Source: Bacteroidales bacterium (GTDB taxonomy: Bacteria; Bacteroidota; Bacteroidia; Bacteroidales; UBA4181). From it: a stretch of DNA of 9,281 nucleotides. The stretch lies in contig JAITTD010000176.1 of NCBI GenBank assembly GCA_031287245.1, positions 1-9,281 on the forward strand, read 5' to 3'. Position 1 is the stretch's first letter, and each line of letters opens with the position of its first letter. This document shows, in pieces, positions 1 to 6,223 of this stretch. The translations under genes and the position numbers were made by a program. Under the pieces are notes generated by a model, which worked only from the letters and a program-made list of their open reading frames with translations, had not been told where the DNA came from and made no database searches.

Positions 1-152
1 CTTGCTGCATAGTAACAGGCATAATATAAGCGATTTGCGGCGGCTTTCCACAAGTTGTTATTTGCGATGATTTTAGCATCTTCCAATGTTTGTTTAGCGT
101 TATTCAATCGCAATATAACAATGGCTTTCTTTTCATCTTCTGTAAATCCCAT
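1..152 (-). CDS. HEPN-domain protein, N-terminal part (probable toxin of an MNT/HEPN pair), cut by window edge
   Basis: Only the first 50 codons are present; the rest lies beyond base 1. The visible protein starts MGFTEDEKKAIVILRLNNAK and carries W35-K-A-A-A-N-R-L-Y-Y-A-C-Y-Y-A-A, the amphipathic 'NRxYYAxYYA' helix typical of the HEPN superfamily (higher eukaryote and prokaryote nucleotide-binding, PF05168-like). In many HEPN proteins a C-terminal Rx4-6H motif makes them ribonucleases; that part is outside the window, so activity cannot be judged. The ATG at 152 follows the stop codon of the nucleotidyltransferase gene by only 5 bases, so the two are almost certainly co-transcribed. Such pairs are known toxin-antitoxin modules in which the MNT partner nucleotidylates and silences the HEPN partner. 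Family call fairly sure; toxin role inferred from context. Confidence 0.75.
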   Translation of the reverse strand, partial: MGFTEDEKKAIVILRLNNAKQTLEDAKIIANNNLWKAAANRLYYACYYAA

Positions 153-157
153 ACCTT

Positions 158-466
158 TTAATTTATTTCTATTCCGTCTGTTAAAACATTTTTATACAAA
201 GGCGTAAAATTTCTTTTCTGCCAGTCTTTTTCAGAATACAATAGAACATTCATATCAATATTGTGTTTCCATCCTAATTTAGAGAAAGGATAAGAATATT
301 TTATTTCATCGTCAAGACTTGTGCTGGATTTTATGAGTAGCAGCAAATCCCAGTCCGAGTCGGGACGGGCGTCGCCTCGCGCCTGCGAGCCAAAAAGTAT
401 TAAACGCTCATCGGGGAGCAGTTCGCGTTTGAGTTGGCGGATATTTTCGAGTATTTGCAGATTCAT
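158..466 (-). CDS. Minimal nucleotidyltransferase (MNT-type, probable antitoxin)
   Basis: A 102-residue protein of the DNA polymerase beta-like minimal nucleotidyltransferase family. From the ATG at 466 it shows the complete catalytic signature: G26-S27, ten residues, then D38-x-D40 (seen as GSQARGDARPDSDWD), and a third acidic residue D71 in IDMNVLLYS. The whole family core is present, so the enzyme looks intact. Partners in MNT/HEPN modules transfer nucleotides to a tyrosine of the HEPN toxin; here the HEPN gene follows 5 bases downstream. An in-frame TTG at 490 would add eight residues (MLRQKINS), but it overlaps a promoter-like -7 box, so the ATG is preferred. The gene is more AT-rich than the hydrogenase genes upstream and probably forms its own transcription unit. 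The family is clear; the antitoxin role is inferred from the pairing. Confidence 0.85.
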   Translation of the reverse strand: MNLQILENIRQLKRELLPDERLILFGSQARGDARPDSDWDLLLLIKSSTSLDDEIKYSYPFSKLGWKHNIDMNVLLYSEKDWQKRNFTPLYKNVLTDGIEIN

Positions 467-487
467 ACTGTTGATTTTTTGACGGAG

Positions 488-495
488 CAAAAATA
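488..495 (-). promoter_or_regulatory. Possible Bacteroidota promoter -7 box for the MNT/HEPN pair
   Basis: On the minus strand this reads TATTTTTG, a full match to the Bacteroidota -7 consensus TAnnTTTG. It would place transcription start near 480-483, giving a leader of roughly 15 bases before the ATG at 466. No TTTG-like -33 element is found at the usual 19-21 base spacing (a TTTG at 511-514 is only 15 bases away), and the region is AT-rich, so a chance match is possible. Confidence 0.35.
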
Positions 496-596
496 CAATA
501 AATTAAAATACAAAAATTATTTTTTTGCAGGTTTTTCGGCTTCGGGTTGAGCCGGATGAAATATCTTTTGGGGTTGCACACTTGCAAAAACGCGGT

Positions 597-1319
597 TTAC
601 GCCTTCTTCGCTGCTGCTTTTTCCTCTTCTTCTTCCTTCTCTGCAACCTCTTCCTCGATGAATTTCCAGCCACCTATCATGGATGAGGTGATACCGCGGC
701 GTTCTATGTAATCGTGGTAGAAAACCAGATAAACGTGAAACAGTGTGAACAGAATGAAGAACCACATTAAAATGTGATGGATATGGCGAACTGCCAAATC
801 GCCGCCCAGCAGGGGTACCACCCACGCAAAGAGTTGTGGCAAAAAGGCTTTGCTCATTTGGGCGTATAGTCCGAAACCGGTAAGGCATTGCAGGAGAAAC
901 GCCAGAAACAGCGCAAAATAGATGAAACTGGCCAGGGTGTTGTGCCCTATGCTTTCCACGGGTTTGTTTTTGAGCATCAGGATATCCACTTTGAGCACTT
1001 CGATGAGTTCCTTGAATTGGGCTTTTCTGTGGGGAATATAATTGCGCCAACCGGCATATTTGTTGCCCGCAAAGCCCCAATAGATGCGAAACATAAAGTT
1101 AAACAAAAACACAAACGCCGTTAGGAAATGGATGAGACGCACTTTGCCAAACCAGAAACTGAAATTTGCTTCGGTGCCGCTCATAATGGCGGGCGGATTG
1201 GCAATGAGAAATCCGGTAACGCACAGAATAACGACACATAAAGCGTTCATCCAATGGTAGATACGCACCGGCAATTCCCACACATAGACCTCTCTTAATC
1301 TTGTATCACGGCTTTTCAT
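597..1319 (-). CDS. hyaC: [NiFe]-hydrogenase b-type cytochrome subunit (quinone-reducing membrane anchor)
   Basis: A 240-residue integral membrane dihaem cytochrome b that takes electrons from the hydrogenase small subunit and passes them to the quinone pool. The N-terminal VWELPVRIYHWMNAL signature is characteristic of the HyaC/HydC family. Four hydrophobic segments lie at about residues 25-41, 62-80, 129-153 and 183-203. Histidines H22, H64, H181 and H195 match the four known haem ligands of this family; their spacing, including 14 residues between the last two, agrees with Wolinella HydC. It is the third gene of the operon, 12 bases after the large-subunit stop. The C-terminus is unusual: after GGWKFIEEE comes a low-complexity acidic and then lysine/alanine tail (residues about 221-240), and an open frame continues in the -1 register past the stop. 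The protein is otherwise of normal length and looks functional. Confidence 0.95.
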   Translation of the reverse strand: MKSRDTRLREVYVWELPVRIYHWMNALCVVILCVTGFLIANPPAIMSGTEANFSFWFGKVRLIHFLTAFVFLFNFMFRIYWGFAGNKYAGWRNYIPHRKAQFKELIEVLKVDILMLKNKPVESIGHNTLASFIYFALFLAFLLQCLTGFGLYAQMSKAFLPQLFAWVVPLLGGDLAVRHIHHILMWFFILFTLFHVYLVFYHDYIERRGITSSMIGGWKFIEEEVAEKEEEEEKAAAKKA

Positions 1320-1331
1320 AAGGCTCTCATT

Positions 1332-3050
1332 TTAAAAGGTATCCATTTGATGAACGTAATCGCCTTTTTCGTCATAAAGATGGACGGCGCAAGCCAGACA
1401 GGGGTCGAACGAGTGAATGGTTCGCAGAATTTCCAGCGGCTGTTTTGTGTCGTGCACGGGCGTGCCTATCAGCGAGGCTTCGTAGGCTGAAAGTTGTCCC
1501 TTTTCGTCGCGTGGCGAGGCATTCCAAGTGCTGGGCACCACCATCTGGTAATTTTCCACCCTGTTGTTTTTTATCTTGATGAAATGCGCCAAGGCTCCGC
1601 GTGGCGCTTCGGTCAGCCCTACGCCCTGCGCTTCTTTGGGCCACAAACGCTCTTCCCACTTTTCCATGTTGGCGGTGCGCGAGTCGTGGTGCAGGTTCTG
1701 AATCAGTGAATTGTAAAATTCCAATGCCCAGTCTGCCACCAATTTTGTTTCCAATCCGCGGGCGGCTGTTCGTCCCAGCGTTGAAAAAAGCGCTTCTGTT
1801 GGTAAATTCAACTGTTTCAGGGTCGCATCAATCAGCGATTTCTGCGGTTCGGCGCCTGAGGCATAAGCCACCAGCAAACGCGCCAGAGGTCCCACTTCCA
1901 TCGCCTGCTCCTTCCACCGCGGCGTTTTTACCCAACTGTATTTATCGCTGACATTCAATTGATTGTATGGCGGTTTGGGACCCGTGTAATTCAGTTCCGT
2001 TTCGCCCTCGTAGGGATGCAGCCCCGCCGAGTTGCCCTTGCTGTATTTATACCACGAATGGTAAATATATTCCTTGATTTCCTCGGGCGAACCGGCGTCA
2101 ACGGGATGAACCCGGCTCAAATCGCGGTGGAGGATGATTCCTCTCGGCATTTTGTACCCCTCGATGTTGCCATAGCCATCGGTGGGCAAATCGCCGAAAG
2201 ACAGATAATTGCTGATGCCGCCGCCGATTTTGCTCCATTCGTCTTTGTAAACGTCTGCAATCAACAGCAAATCAGGGATATATACTTGATCAACAAAGAC
2301 TTTCGCTTCGTCCAACAATTTCTTCACCAAAGCCAGTCGCTCGGCGTTGATGGCGTTGGCGTCGTCCAGGTTGATGCTGCACGGCATACCGCCCACGATG
2401 AAGTTCGGATGCGGATTTTTTCCTCCGAAAATGGCGTGCACCTTCACAATTTCTTTTTGCCACTCCAACGCCTCCAAATAATGGGCAACGGCAATCAGAT
2501 TCTGCTCAGGCGTCAGTTTATACGCGGGATGTCCCCAGTAGCCATTGGCAAAAATGCCCAACTGACCGCTTTCGACAAACTTTTTGATGCGATTTTGAAT
2601 GTCCCTGAAATAACCTTCCGAGGCTTTGGACCAGTTGGACAAGCCTTTCGCGGCAGCGGATGCCACGGCGGGGTCGGCTTTGAGCGATGAGACAACGTCC
2701 ACCCAGTCCAGCGCGTGCAGATGATAAAAGTGCACCACGTGGTCGTGCATGTACACTACGCACTCCATCATATTGCGAATCAGTTCCGCATTGGGCGGCA
2801 CCACAATATTGAGCGCATTTTCGACCGAACGCACCGACGTCAACGAGTGAGCGGTCGTACAAACGCCGCAAACACGCCCCACAAACGCCCAGACATCGCG
2901 CGGGTCGCGACCGCAGACAATTTTTTCAAGTCCCCGTACCGCAGTTCCCGAACTGAAAGCGTCTTTGATGCGTCCGTTTTCAATCTCTGCCTCTATTCTT
3001 AAATGACCTTCTATTCGTGTGACAGGGTCAACAACTATTCTTTCCGACAT
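1332..3050 (-). CDS. hyaB: [NiFe]-hydrogenase large (catalytic) subunit, group 1 membrane-bound uptake type
   Basis: A 572-residue catalytic subunit carrying the Ni-Fe(CN)2CO site that splits H2. The N-terminal motif VDPVTRIEGHLRIE is followed by R-V-C61-G-V-C64-T-T-A-H68; the C-terminal motif is D549-P-C551-L-A-C554-A-V-H557. C61, C64, C551 and C554 are the four nickel/iron cysteine ligands, all present. Fifteen residues (LYDEKGDYVHQMDTF) follow H557. In this family they are removed by a dedicated endopeptidase after nickel insertion, so this encodes the usual precursor. There is no export signal; the subunit is expected to travel with the Tat-targeted small subunit. It starts 18 bases after the small-subunit stop and ends 12 bases before the cytochrome b gene. 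The ATG at 3050 gives the standard family N-terminus (MSERIVVDPVTRIEG). Identification is very secure. Confidence 0.98.
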   Translation of the reverse strand: MSERIVVDPVTRIEGHLRIEAEIENGRIKDAFSSGTAVRGLEKIVCGRDPRDVWAFVGRVCGVCTTAHSLTSVRSVENALNIVVPPNAELIRNMMECVVYMHDHVVHFYHLHALDWVDVVSSLKADPAVASAAAKGLSNWSKASEGYFRDIQNRIKKFVESGQLGIFANGYWGHPAYKLTPEQNLIAVAHYLEALEWQKEIVKVHAIFGGKNPHPNFIVGGMPCSINLDDANAINAERLALVKKLLDEAKVFVDQVYIPDLLLIADVYKDEWSKIGGGISNYLSFGDLPTDGYGNIEGYKMPRGIILHRDLSRVHPVDAGSPEEIKEYIYHSWYKYSKGNSAGLHPYEGETELNYTGPKPPYNQLNVSDKYSWVKTPRWKEQAMEVGPLARLLVAYASGAEPQKSLIDATLKQLNLPTEALFSTLGRTAARGLETKLVADWALEFYNSLIQNLHHDSRTANMEKWEERLWPKEAQGVGLTEAPRGALAHFIKIKNNRVENYQMVVPSTWNASPRDEKGQLSAYEASLIGTPVHDTKQPLEILRTIHSFDPCLACAVHLYDEKGDYVHQMDTF

Positions 3051-3068
3051 AGCCTTATGATTTAATGG

Positions 3069-4148
3069 TTATTCCACTTCGTTTTCAATCAATTTTTTCT
3101 TGCGGATATTGGTTGCCACAGCGTGTGCGGTAATGCCCACAGCGGTGACTGCGCCGATAGCCAGACCGATTTCGTCGGCAGTCGCCTCAATGCCGAATGC
3201 GTTGATGGCAGGTTCGCGGTTGTAGAAGGGAGCGTTGTCCCAAAAACCCGCCTCGCTGCAACCCAGACAGGGGTGTCCACTTTGGATGGGATAACTGGTG
3301 CCCTCGTTCCATTTAATGATGCCGCAAGCATTGTAAGTGCTTGGTCCTCGGCATCCCATCTTGTAGAGACAATAGCCGCGTTTGGCGTTTTCATCGTCAA
3401 AACTTTCTACAAACAGACCTGCGTCGAAATTGGCGCGACGGTAGCAGGTGTCGTGTACGCGGCGGGAATAGAACGCCTTTGGACGTCCCAGACCATCCAA
3501 CTGCGGGATGGTGCCGAAAGTGAGCAGATGCACCACCACGCCAGCCATTACTTCCGCAATAGGCGGGCATCCCTGCACGTTGATGACGGTTTTTCCCTTG
3601 ATAATCCTCTGCACGGCTTTGGCGCCCGTTGGGTTGGGATTGGCAGCCTGCACACAACCGGACGAGGCACAATTGCCCCAAGCCACAACAATTTTGGCAC
3701 CTTCGGCAGCCTCTTCCACAATTTGCTTGGCGCTGCGCCCTCCGATGCAGCAATAAGCCTCATTGCCGGTTGGTATTGAGCCTTCCACCATCAGGATATA
3801 CTCGCCTTTGTGCTTGGTCATCGTGTCGTGCATACACTTTTCCGCCTGCTCGCCGGACGCCGCCATCAAGGTTTCGGTGTAATCCAGCGAAATCTGGTCA
3901 AAAAGCAACGTAGCCAAAATGGGATGCGACGTCCGGATGAACGATTCGCTGCAACAGGTGCACTCTTGCAGGTGCAACCAGATAATTGGAAGGCGCGACT
4001 TGCTTTCCAACGCATGGACTATCTGCGCAATGCCAGAGGTTTCCAAGCCCATCGCGGCAGCAAGGGTAGAACAGAATTTCAAAAAATCGCGGCGTGAAAC
4101 ACCGTTCTTCGCACATTCGTCATAGATAGATAATTTCTTGTCTTCCAT
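3069..4148 (-). CDS. hyaA: [NiFe]-hydrogenase small (iron-sulfur) subunit with oxygen-tolerant six-cysteine proximal cluster signature
   Basis: A 359-residue electron-transfer subunit. A Tat signal lies at the N-terminus (SRRDFLKF, twin arginine at 19-20), so the folded heterodimer is exported to the periplasm. Proximal-cluster cysteines are C63, C65, C66 (ECTCCSESF), C160 and C165 (GNCASSGC) and C194 (QGCPP). C65 and C165 correspond to the two extra cysteines (19 and 120 in E. coli Hyd-1) that make a [4Fe-3S] cluster; oxygen-sensitive enzymes have glycine there. Distal-cluster ligands are H232, C235, C260 and C266; medial [3Fe-4S] ligands are C275, C294 and C297. Spacing agrees with Hyd-1 apart from a single-residue offset near the N-terminus. 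A C-terminal hydrophobic helix (about 325-347) followed by RKKK anchors it to the membrane beside cytochrome b. First gene of the operon, with a promoter about 40 bases upstream. Confidence 0.98.
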   Translation of the reverse strand: MEDKKLSIYDECAKNGVSRRDFLKFCSTLAAAMGLETSGIAQIVHALESKSRLPIIWLHLQECTCCSESFIRTSHPILATLLFDQISLDYTETLMAASGEQAEKCMHDTMTKHKGEYILMVEGSIPTGNEAYCCIGGRSAKQIVEEAAEGAKIVVAWGNCASSGCVQAANPNPTGAKAVQRIIKGKTVINVQGCPPIAEVMAGVVVHLLTFGTIPQLDGLGRPKAFYSRRVHDTCYRRANFDAGLFVESFDDENAKRGYCLYKMGCRGPSTYNACGIIKWNEGTSYPIQSGHPCLGCSEAGFWDNAPFYNREPAINAFGIEATADEIGLAIGAVTAVGITAHAVATNIRKKKLIENEVE

Positions 4149-4187
4149 CTTATTAAGGTTTTAAAAAAACACACGCATAAGTTTTGA

Positions 4188-4219
4188 CAAAGGTACGAAT
4201 TTATTTTTAAATTCTCAAC
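4188..4219 (-). promoter_or_regulatory. Bacteroidota-type promoter of the hydrogenase operon
   Basis: Read on the minus strand, GTTG at 4219-4216 (-33 element, one mismatch to TTTG) is followed after exactly 20 bases by TACCTTTG at 4195-4188, a full match to the -7 consensus TAnnTTTG. Spacing is that expected for the primary sigma factor of Bacteroidota. Predicted start of transcription is around 4180-4184, giving a leader of about 35 bases before the small-subunit ATG at 4148. No clear inverted-repeat operator is visible around it. Confidence 0.7.
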
Positions 4220-4274
4220 CTATTTTTTCAAATAAGTGGAAATATTTTTTGCACGCTTGAATATTTATCTGGTT

Positions 4275-5297
4275 TCATGGGTTCAAATCATACTGCACAA
4301 TGGTGGTTTCGGGCATGAAAGCAACGCCATACAGTTTTGTACCGGCTTCATTCATACAAAAAGACCATACCGATGTGTCTAATAAATATCGCTTTACGGG
4401 GTTACCATCCCAATCAAATACCAACAAGTGAGAAGTTGTTGGCTCATCTAAATAATTGGCTTTTGTCTTTCCCGAATAAAGCGTATAAATGAACTGTTGA
4501 TTGCTGTCTACATCTTGAAATCCTATTTTTGACTGTCTATCAAGAATACATACTCTATTTTCTTCTCTCAACACAGGATCCCAAAAAAACAAATCCACTT
4601 TGGGCTGAATTGTATTCTTGACAAAATCGAATATTTGGAAACGACCTGCAGAAGAGGCTGCAAACACAAATTTATTATTATCAGGATGAACAGTATACCA
4701 TCCCTGATATCCTGTTGAATAGATATGATCCGGGATTTTTTGATATATTCCGGGTTTTTGATAATGAAGACAGGTATCAACAGTATTTCCCTTGGAATCA
4801 AATATTTGAAAACGATGGTTATGGACGGAATGACCGGATGCAACAAAGCAAGTATCGATTTTAAACAAATCAGCACTTCTCAGTTTCATAAAAGGTTTGT
4901 ACAGTGCATTTGTCGTAATCACTTGATGGTCTATAAAATGAACACCAGGCTGGTTAGGATCATACACCCACAACTGATTTTTATTTGTCTGGCTGCAAAA
5001 ACTGATAATAATCATTTCTCCCGGACCTCTCCCTCTTGAAACCATTCTTTTCACTGTTTTTCCATTGAGCACATTGATAAATGTCAACAGTGTATCTTCT
5101 TGATACGTCTGTATCGCCAACAGTGTATCTTCTATCAAAGCAACGGTTCCACCGAATAATACAGGCTTATCTGTTGGAATAGTTGTCGCAACTAATCTGA
5201 CGGGGTCACTTTTGAAACAACTTAATGGATTTTTATCCTGATACTCCGAACAACCCAATAAGAATAAAAAACAGAACAGATAATATTTTTTGAACAT
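4275..5297 (-). CDS. Six-bladed beta-propeller lipoprotein (BF3164/TolB-like family)
   Basis: A 340-residue predicted surface or periplasmic lipoprotein. The N-terminus MFKKYYLFCFLFLLGC is a lipoprotein signal with the lipobox LLGC and lipidated C16. The body is rich in short repeated beta-hairpin sequences (for example LWVYDPNQPGVHFID, FQIFDSKGNTVDTC, HLLVFDWDGNPVKRYLL) and contains GRGPGE at residues 89-94, the hallmark of the Bacteroidota six-bladed propeller lipoproteins. The final 'TKLYGVAF...IVQYDL' strand closes the propeller, so the gene appears complete. These proteins are common in Bacteroidales but their ligand is generally unknown; no catalytic residues are apparent. It lies 17 bases after a possible small ORF and 114 bases after the metallopeptidase gene, with no obvious promoter of its own, so co-transcription with the metallopeptidase is possible. 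It is more AT-rich than the hydrogenase genes. Confidence 0.8.
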   Translation of the reverse strand: MFKKYYLFCFLFLLGCSEYQDKNPLSCFKSDPVRLVATTIPTDKPVLFGGTVALIEDTLLAIQTYQEDTLLTFINVLNGKTVKRMVSRGRGPGEMIIISFCSQTNKNQLWVYDPNQPGVHFIDHQVITTNALYKPFMKLRSADLFKIDTCFVASGHSVHNHRFQIFDSKGNTVDTCLHYQKPGIYQKIPDHIYSTGYQGWYTVHPDNNKFVFAASSAGRFQIFDFVKNTIQPKVDLFFWDPVLREENRVCILDRQSKIGFQDVDSNQQFIYTLYSGKTKANYLDEPTTSHLLVFDWDGNPVKRYLLDTSVWSFCMNEAGTKLYGVAFMPETTIVQYDLNP

Positions 5298-5314
5298 TTC
5301 AGTATAAAAAATTA

Positions 5315-5407
5315 CTAGTTACTTATATTCGACCTCTGCCTCATATACTCCATCGCCTTCATCAACTTTGATGTGTGTAGGATATCATCTCGAAACAGCA
5401 CTGCCAT
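5315..5407 (-). CDS. Possible 30-residue small protein between metallopeptidase and beta-propeller genes
   Basis: An ATG at 5407 lies 4 bases after the metallopeptidase stop codon and opens a 30-codon frame (MAVLFRDDILHTSKLMKAME, then YMRQRSNISN) ending in TAG at 5315, 17 bases before the propeller lipoprotein start. The tight spacing on both sides is that of an operon gene, and the peptide is basic and plausibly helical. I recognise no family. A second frame on the same strand, from a stop codon to the TAA at 5322-5324, also reads as protein-like (ending DEGDGVYEAEVEYK), so the coding sense of this stretch is uncertain and it may be chance or the remnant of a lost gene. Confidence 0.3.
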   Translation of the reverse strand: MAVLFRDDILHTSKLMKAMEYMRQRSNISN

Positions 5408-5411
5408 TTTG

Positions 5412-6098
5412 TCAGTCCCTTCGTCCCAGATATATCATAATGTAATATACTAATGTTGCCAAAGACGAGAGTGCGGCTATCACGTAGGTGTAGGCAGCCC
5501 ATTTCAGCGCCGACTGTGCTTTGGGGTAGCTTTCGTAGGTGGTGATGCCTGCAGTGCTCAGCCATTGCAAGGCGCGGTAGCTGGCGTTGATTTCCACCGG
5601 CAGAGTGATGAAACTGAACAAGGTGGTGGCGGCAAACAGGATGATGCCGATAAGCAGCACCTGCGGAAATGATTGCACCAGCAGGATGCCGGCGAGCAAT
5701 ACCCATTGCGTCCAGCGGGAAGTGAAACTCACCACCGGCACTAAACTGGAACGCATGGTGAGCCATGCATAAGCGTGTGCGTGCTGAACAGCGTGTCCAC
5801 ATTCGTGTGCGGCTACGGCGGCTGCCGACACACCGTTGCTGTAATATACGTCATGGCTGAGGTTCACTGTTTTGTTAGCCGGATTGTAGTGATCGGTCAG
5901 CGAACCTGCTACTGAGGTCACCTGCACATCGTAGATGCCGTTGTCACGCAGCATTTTTTCTGCCACATCCTTGCCCGTCATTCCATTGTTGACAGGAACA
6001 GTCGAATATTTTTTAAACAAATGCTTCAAACGGCTTGAAACCAGCCAACTCAACAAGGCGAATACGCCAAAAATGATCCAAATAACAGGTAAATTCAT
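5412..6098 (-). CDS. Membrane zinc metallopeptidase, YugP-like (Zn_peptidase_2 family)
   Basis: A 228-residue integral membrane protease related to Bacillus YugP (PF04298). The zinc-binding helix reads A-A-H98-E99-C100-G101-H102-A-V-Q-H in the family form HECGH (HExxH), followed by the usual QHAHAY. It is preceded by the conserved region around DHYNPANKTVNLSHDVYY (residues 69-86), also typical of the family. Hydrophobic segments are at about 3-20 (N-terminal anchor), 119-126 plus 130-160, and 190-222. Length is normal for the family and the ATG at 6098 gives the standard start (MNLPVIWIIFGVF). The substrate is unknown; these enzymes are thought to act in membrane protein quality control. The gene is transcribed divergently from rnpB across a 125-base AT-rich spacer, and it may form an operon with the small ORF and the propeller lipoprotein. 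Confidence 0.9.
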   Translation of the reverse strand: MNLPVIWIIFGVFALLSWLVSSRLKHLFKKYSTVPVNNGMTGKDVAEKMLRDNGIYDVQVTSVAGSLTDHYNPANKTVNLSHDVYYSNGVSAAAVAAHECGHAVQHAHAYAWLTMRSSLVPVVSFTSRWTQWVLLAGILLVQSFPQVLLIGIILFAATTLFSFITLPVEINASYRALQWLSTAGITTYESYPKAQSALKWAAYTYVIAALSSLATLVYYIMIYLGRRD

Positions 6099-6137
6099 CT
6101 TTTTGAAATTTAAAAATTTATTTATTGATATTTACTA

Positions 6138-6145
6138 CAAAGTCT
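6138..6145 (-). promoter_or_regulatory. Weak candidate -7 box for the metallopeptidase gene
   Basis: On the minus strand this reads AGACTTTG, keeping the TTTG part of the Bacteroidota -7 box but not the leading TA. A TCTG lies about 20 bases upstream. It would give a leader of roughly 35 bases. It is the best candidate in the 6099-6223 spacer for this direction, but the match is poor. Confidence 0.2.
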
Positions 6146-6160
6146 TTGCCAAAAATTTCA

Positions 6161-6180
6161 TTTGACAGATTTTTGACAGA
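6161..6180 (+). repeat. Two direct copies of TTTGACAGA, 11 bases apart, upstream of rnpB
   Basis: TTTGACAGA occurs at 6161-6169 and again at 6172-6180, a period of 11 bases, about one helical turn. The pair sits 28-47 bases upstream of the rnpB -7 box and also upstream of the divergent metallopeptidase gene. The placement would suit a tandem protein-binding site, but it is short and could be chance in AT-rich DNA. Confidence 0.4.
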
Positions 6181-6207
6181 AAAATAGTATTTTTTAACGA
6201 AATGGAC

Positions 6208-6215
6208 TACTTTTG
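6208..6215 (+). promoter_or_regulatory. rnpB: Bacteroidota -7 box of rnpB
   Basis: TACTTTTG is a full match to TAnnTTTG and ends 8 bases before the predicted 5' end of RNase P RNA at about 6224, the expected distance to the start of transcription. No TTTG is found at the canonical -33 position (around 6184-6187), so the upstream element is degenerate or replaced. Confidence 0.6.
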
Positions 6216-6223
6216 CCGTTTTA

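Noticed and set aside
467..490. TTG start eight codons upstream of the chosen MNT start
   Set aside because: It overlaps the TAnnTTTG box at 488-495, and the ATG at 466 already gives the normal family length.
517..1080. 187-codon minus-strand frame overlapping the cytochrome b gene
   Set aside because: Most of it is the out-of-frame reading of the cytochrome b gene. Only its last 27 codons lie outside that gene, and these are discussed as a finding and not called as a gene.
1959..2690. 243-codon open frame on the plus strand
   Set aside because: It lies wholly inside the hydrogenase large-subunit gene on the opposite strand, where the protein motifs are unmistakable; the plus-strand product has no recognisable features.
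3123..3779. 218-codon open frame on the plus strand
   Set aside because: Antisense to the hydrogenase small subunit, whose cluster ligands are all intact; the open frame follows from the codon bias of the real gene.
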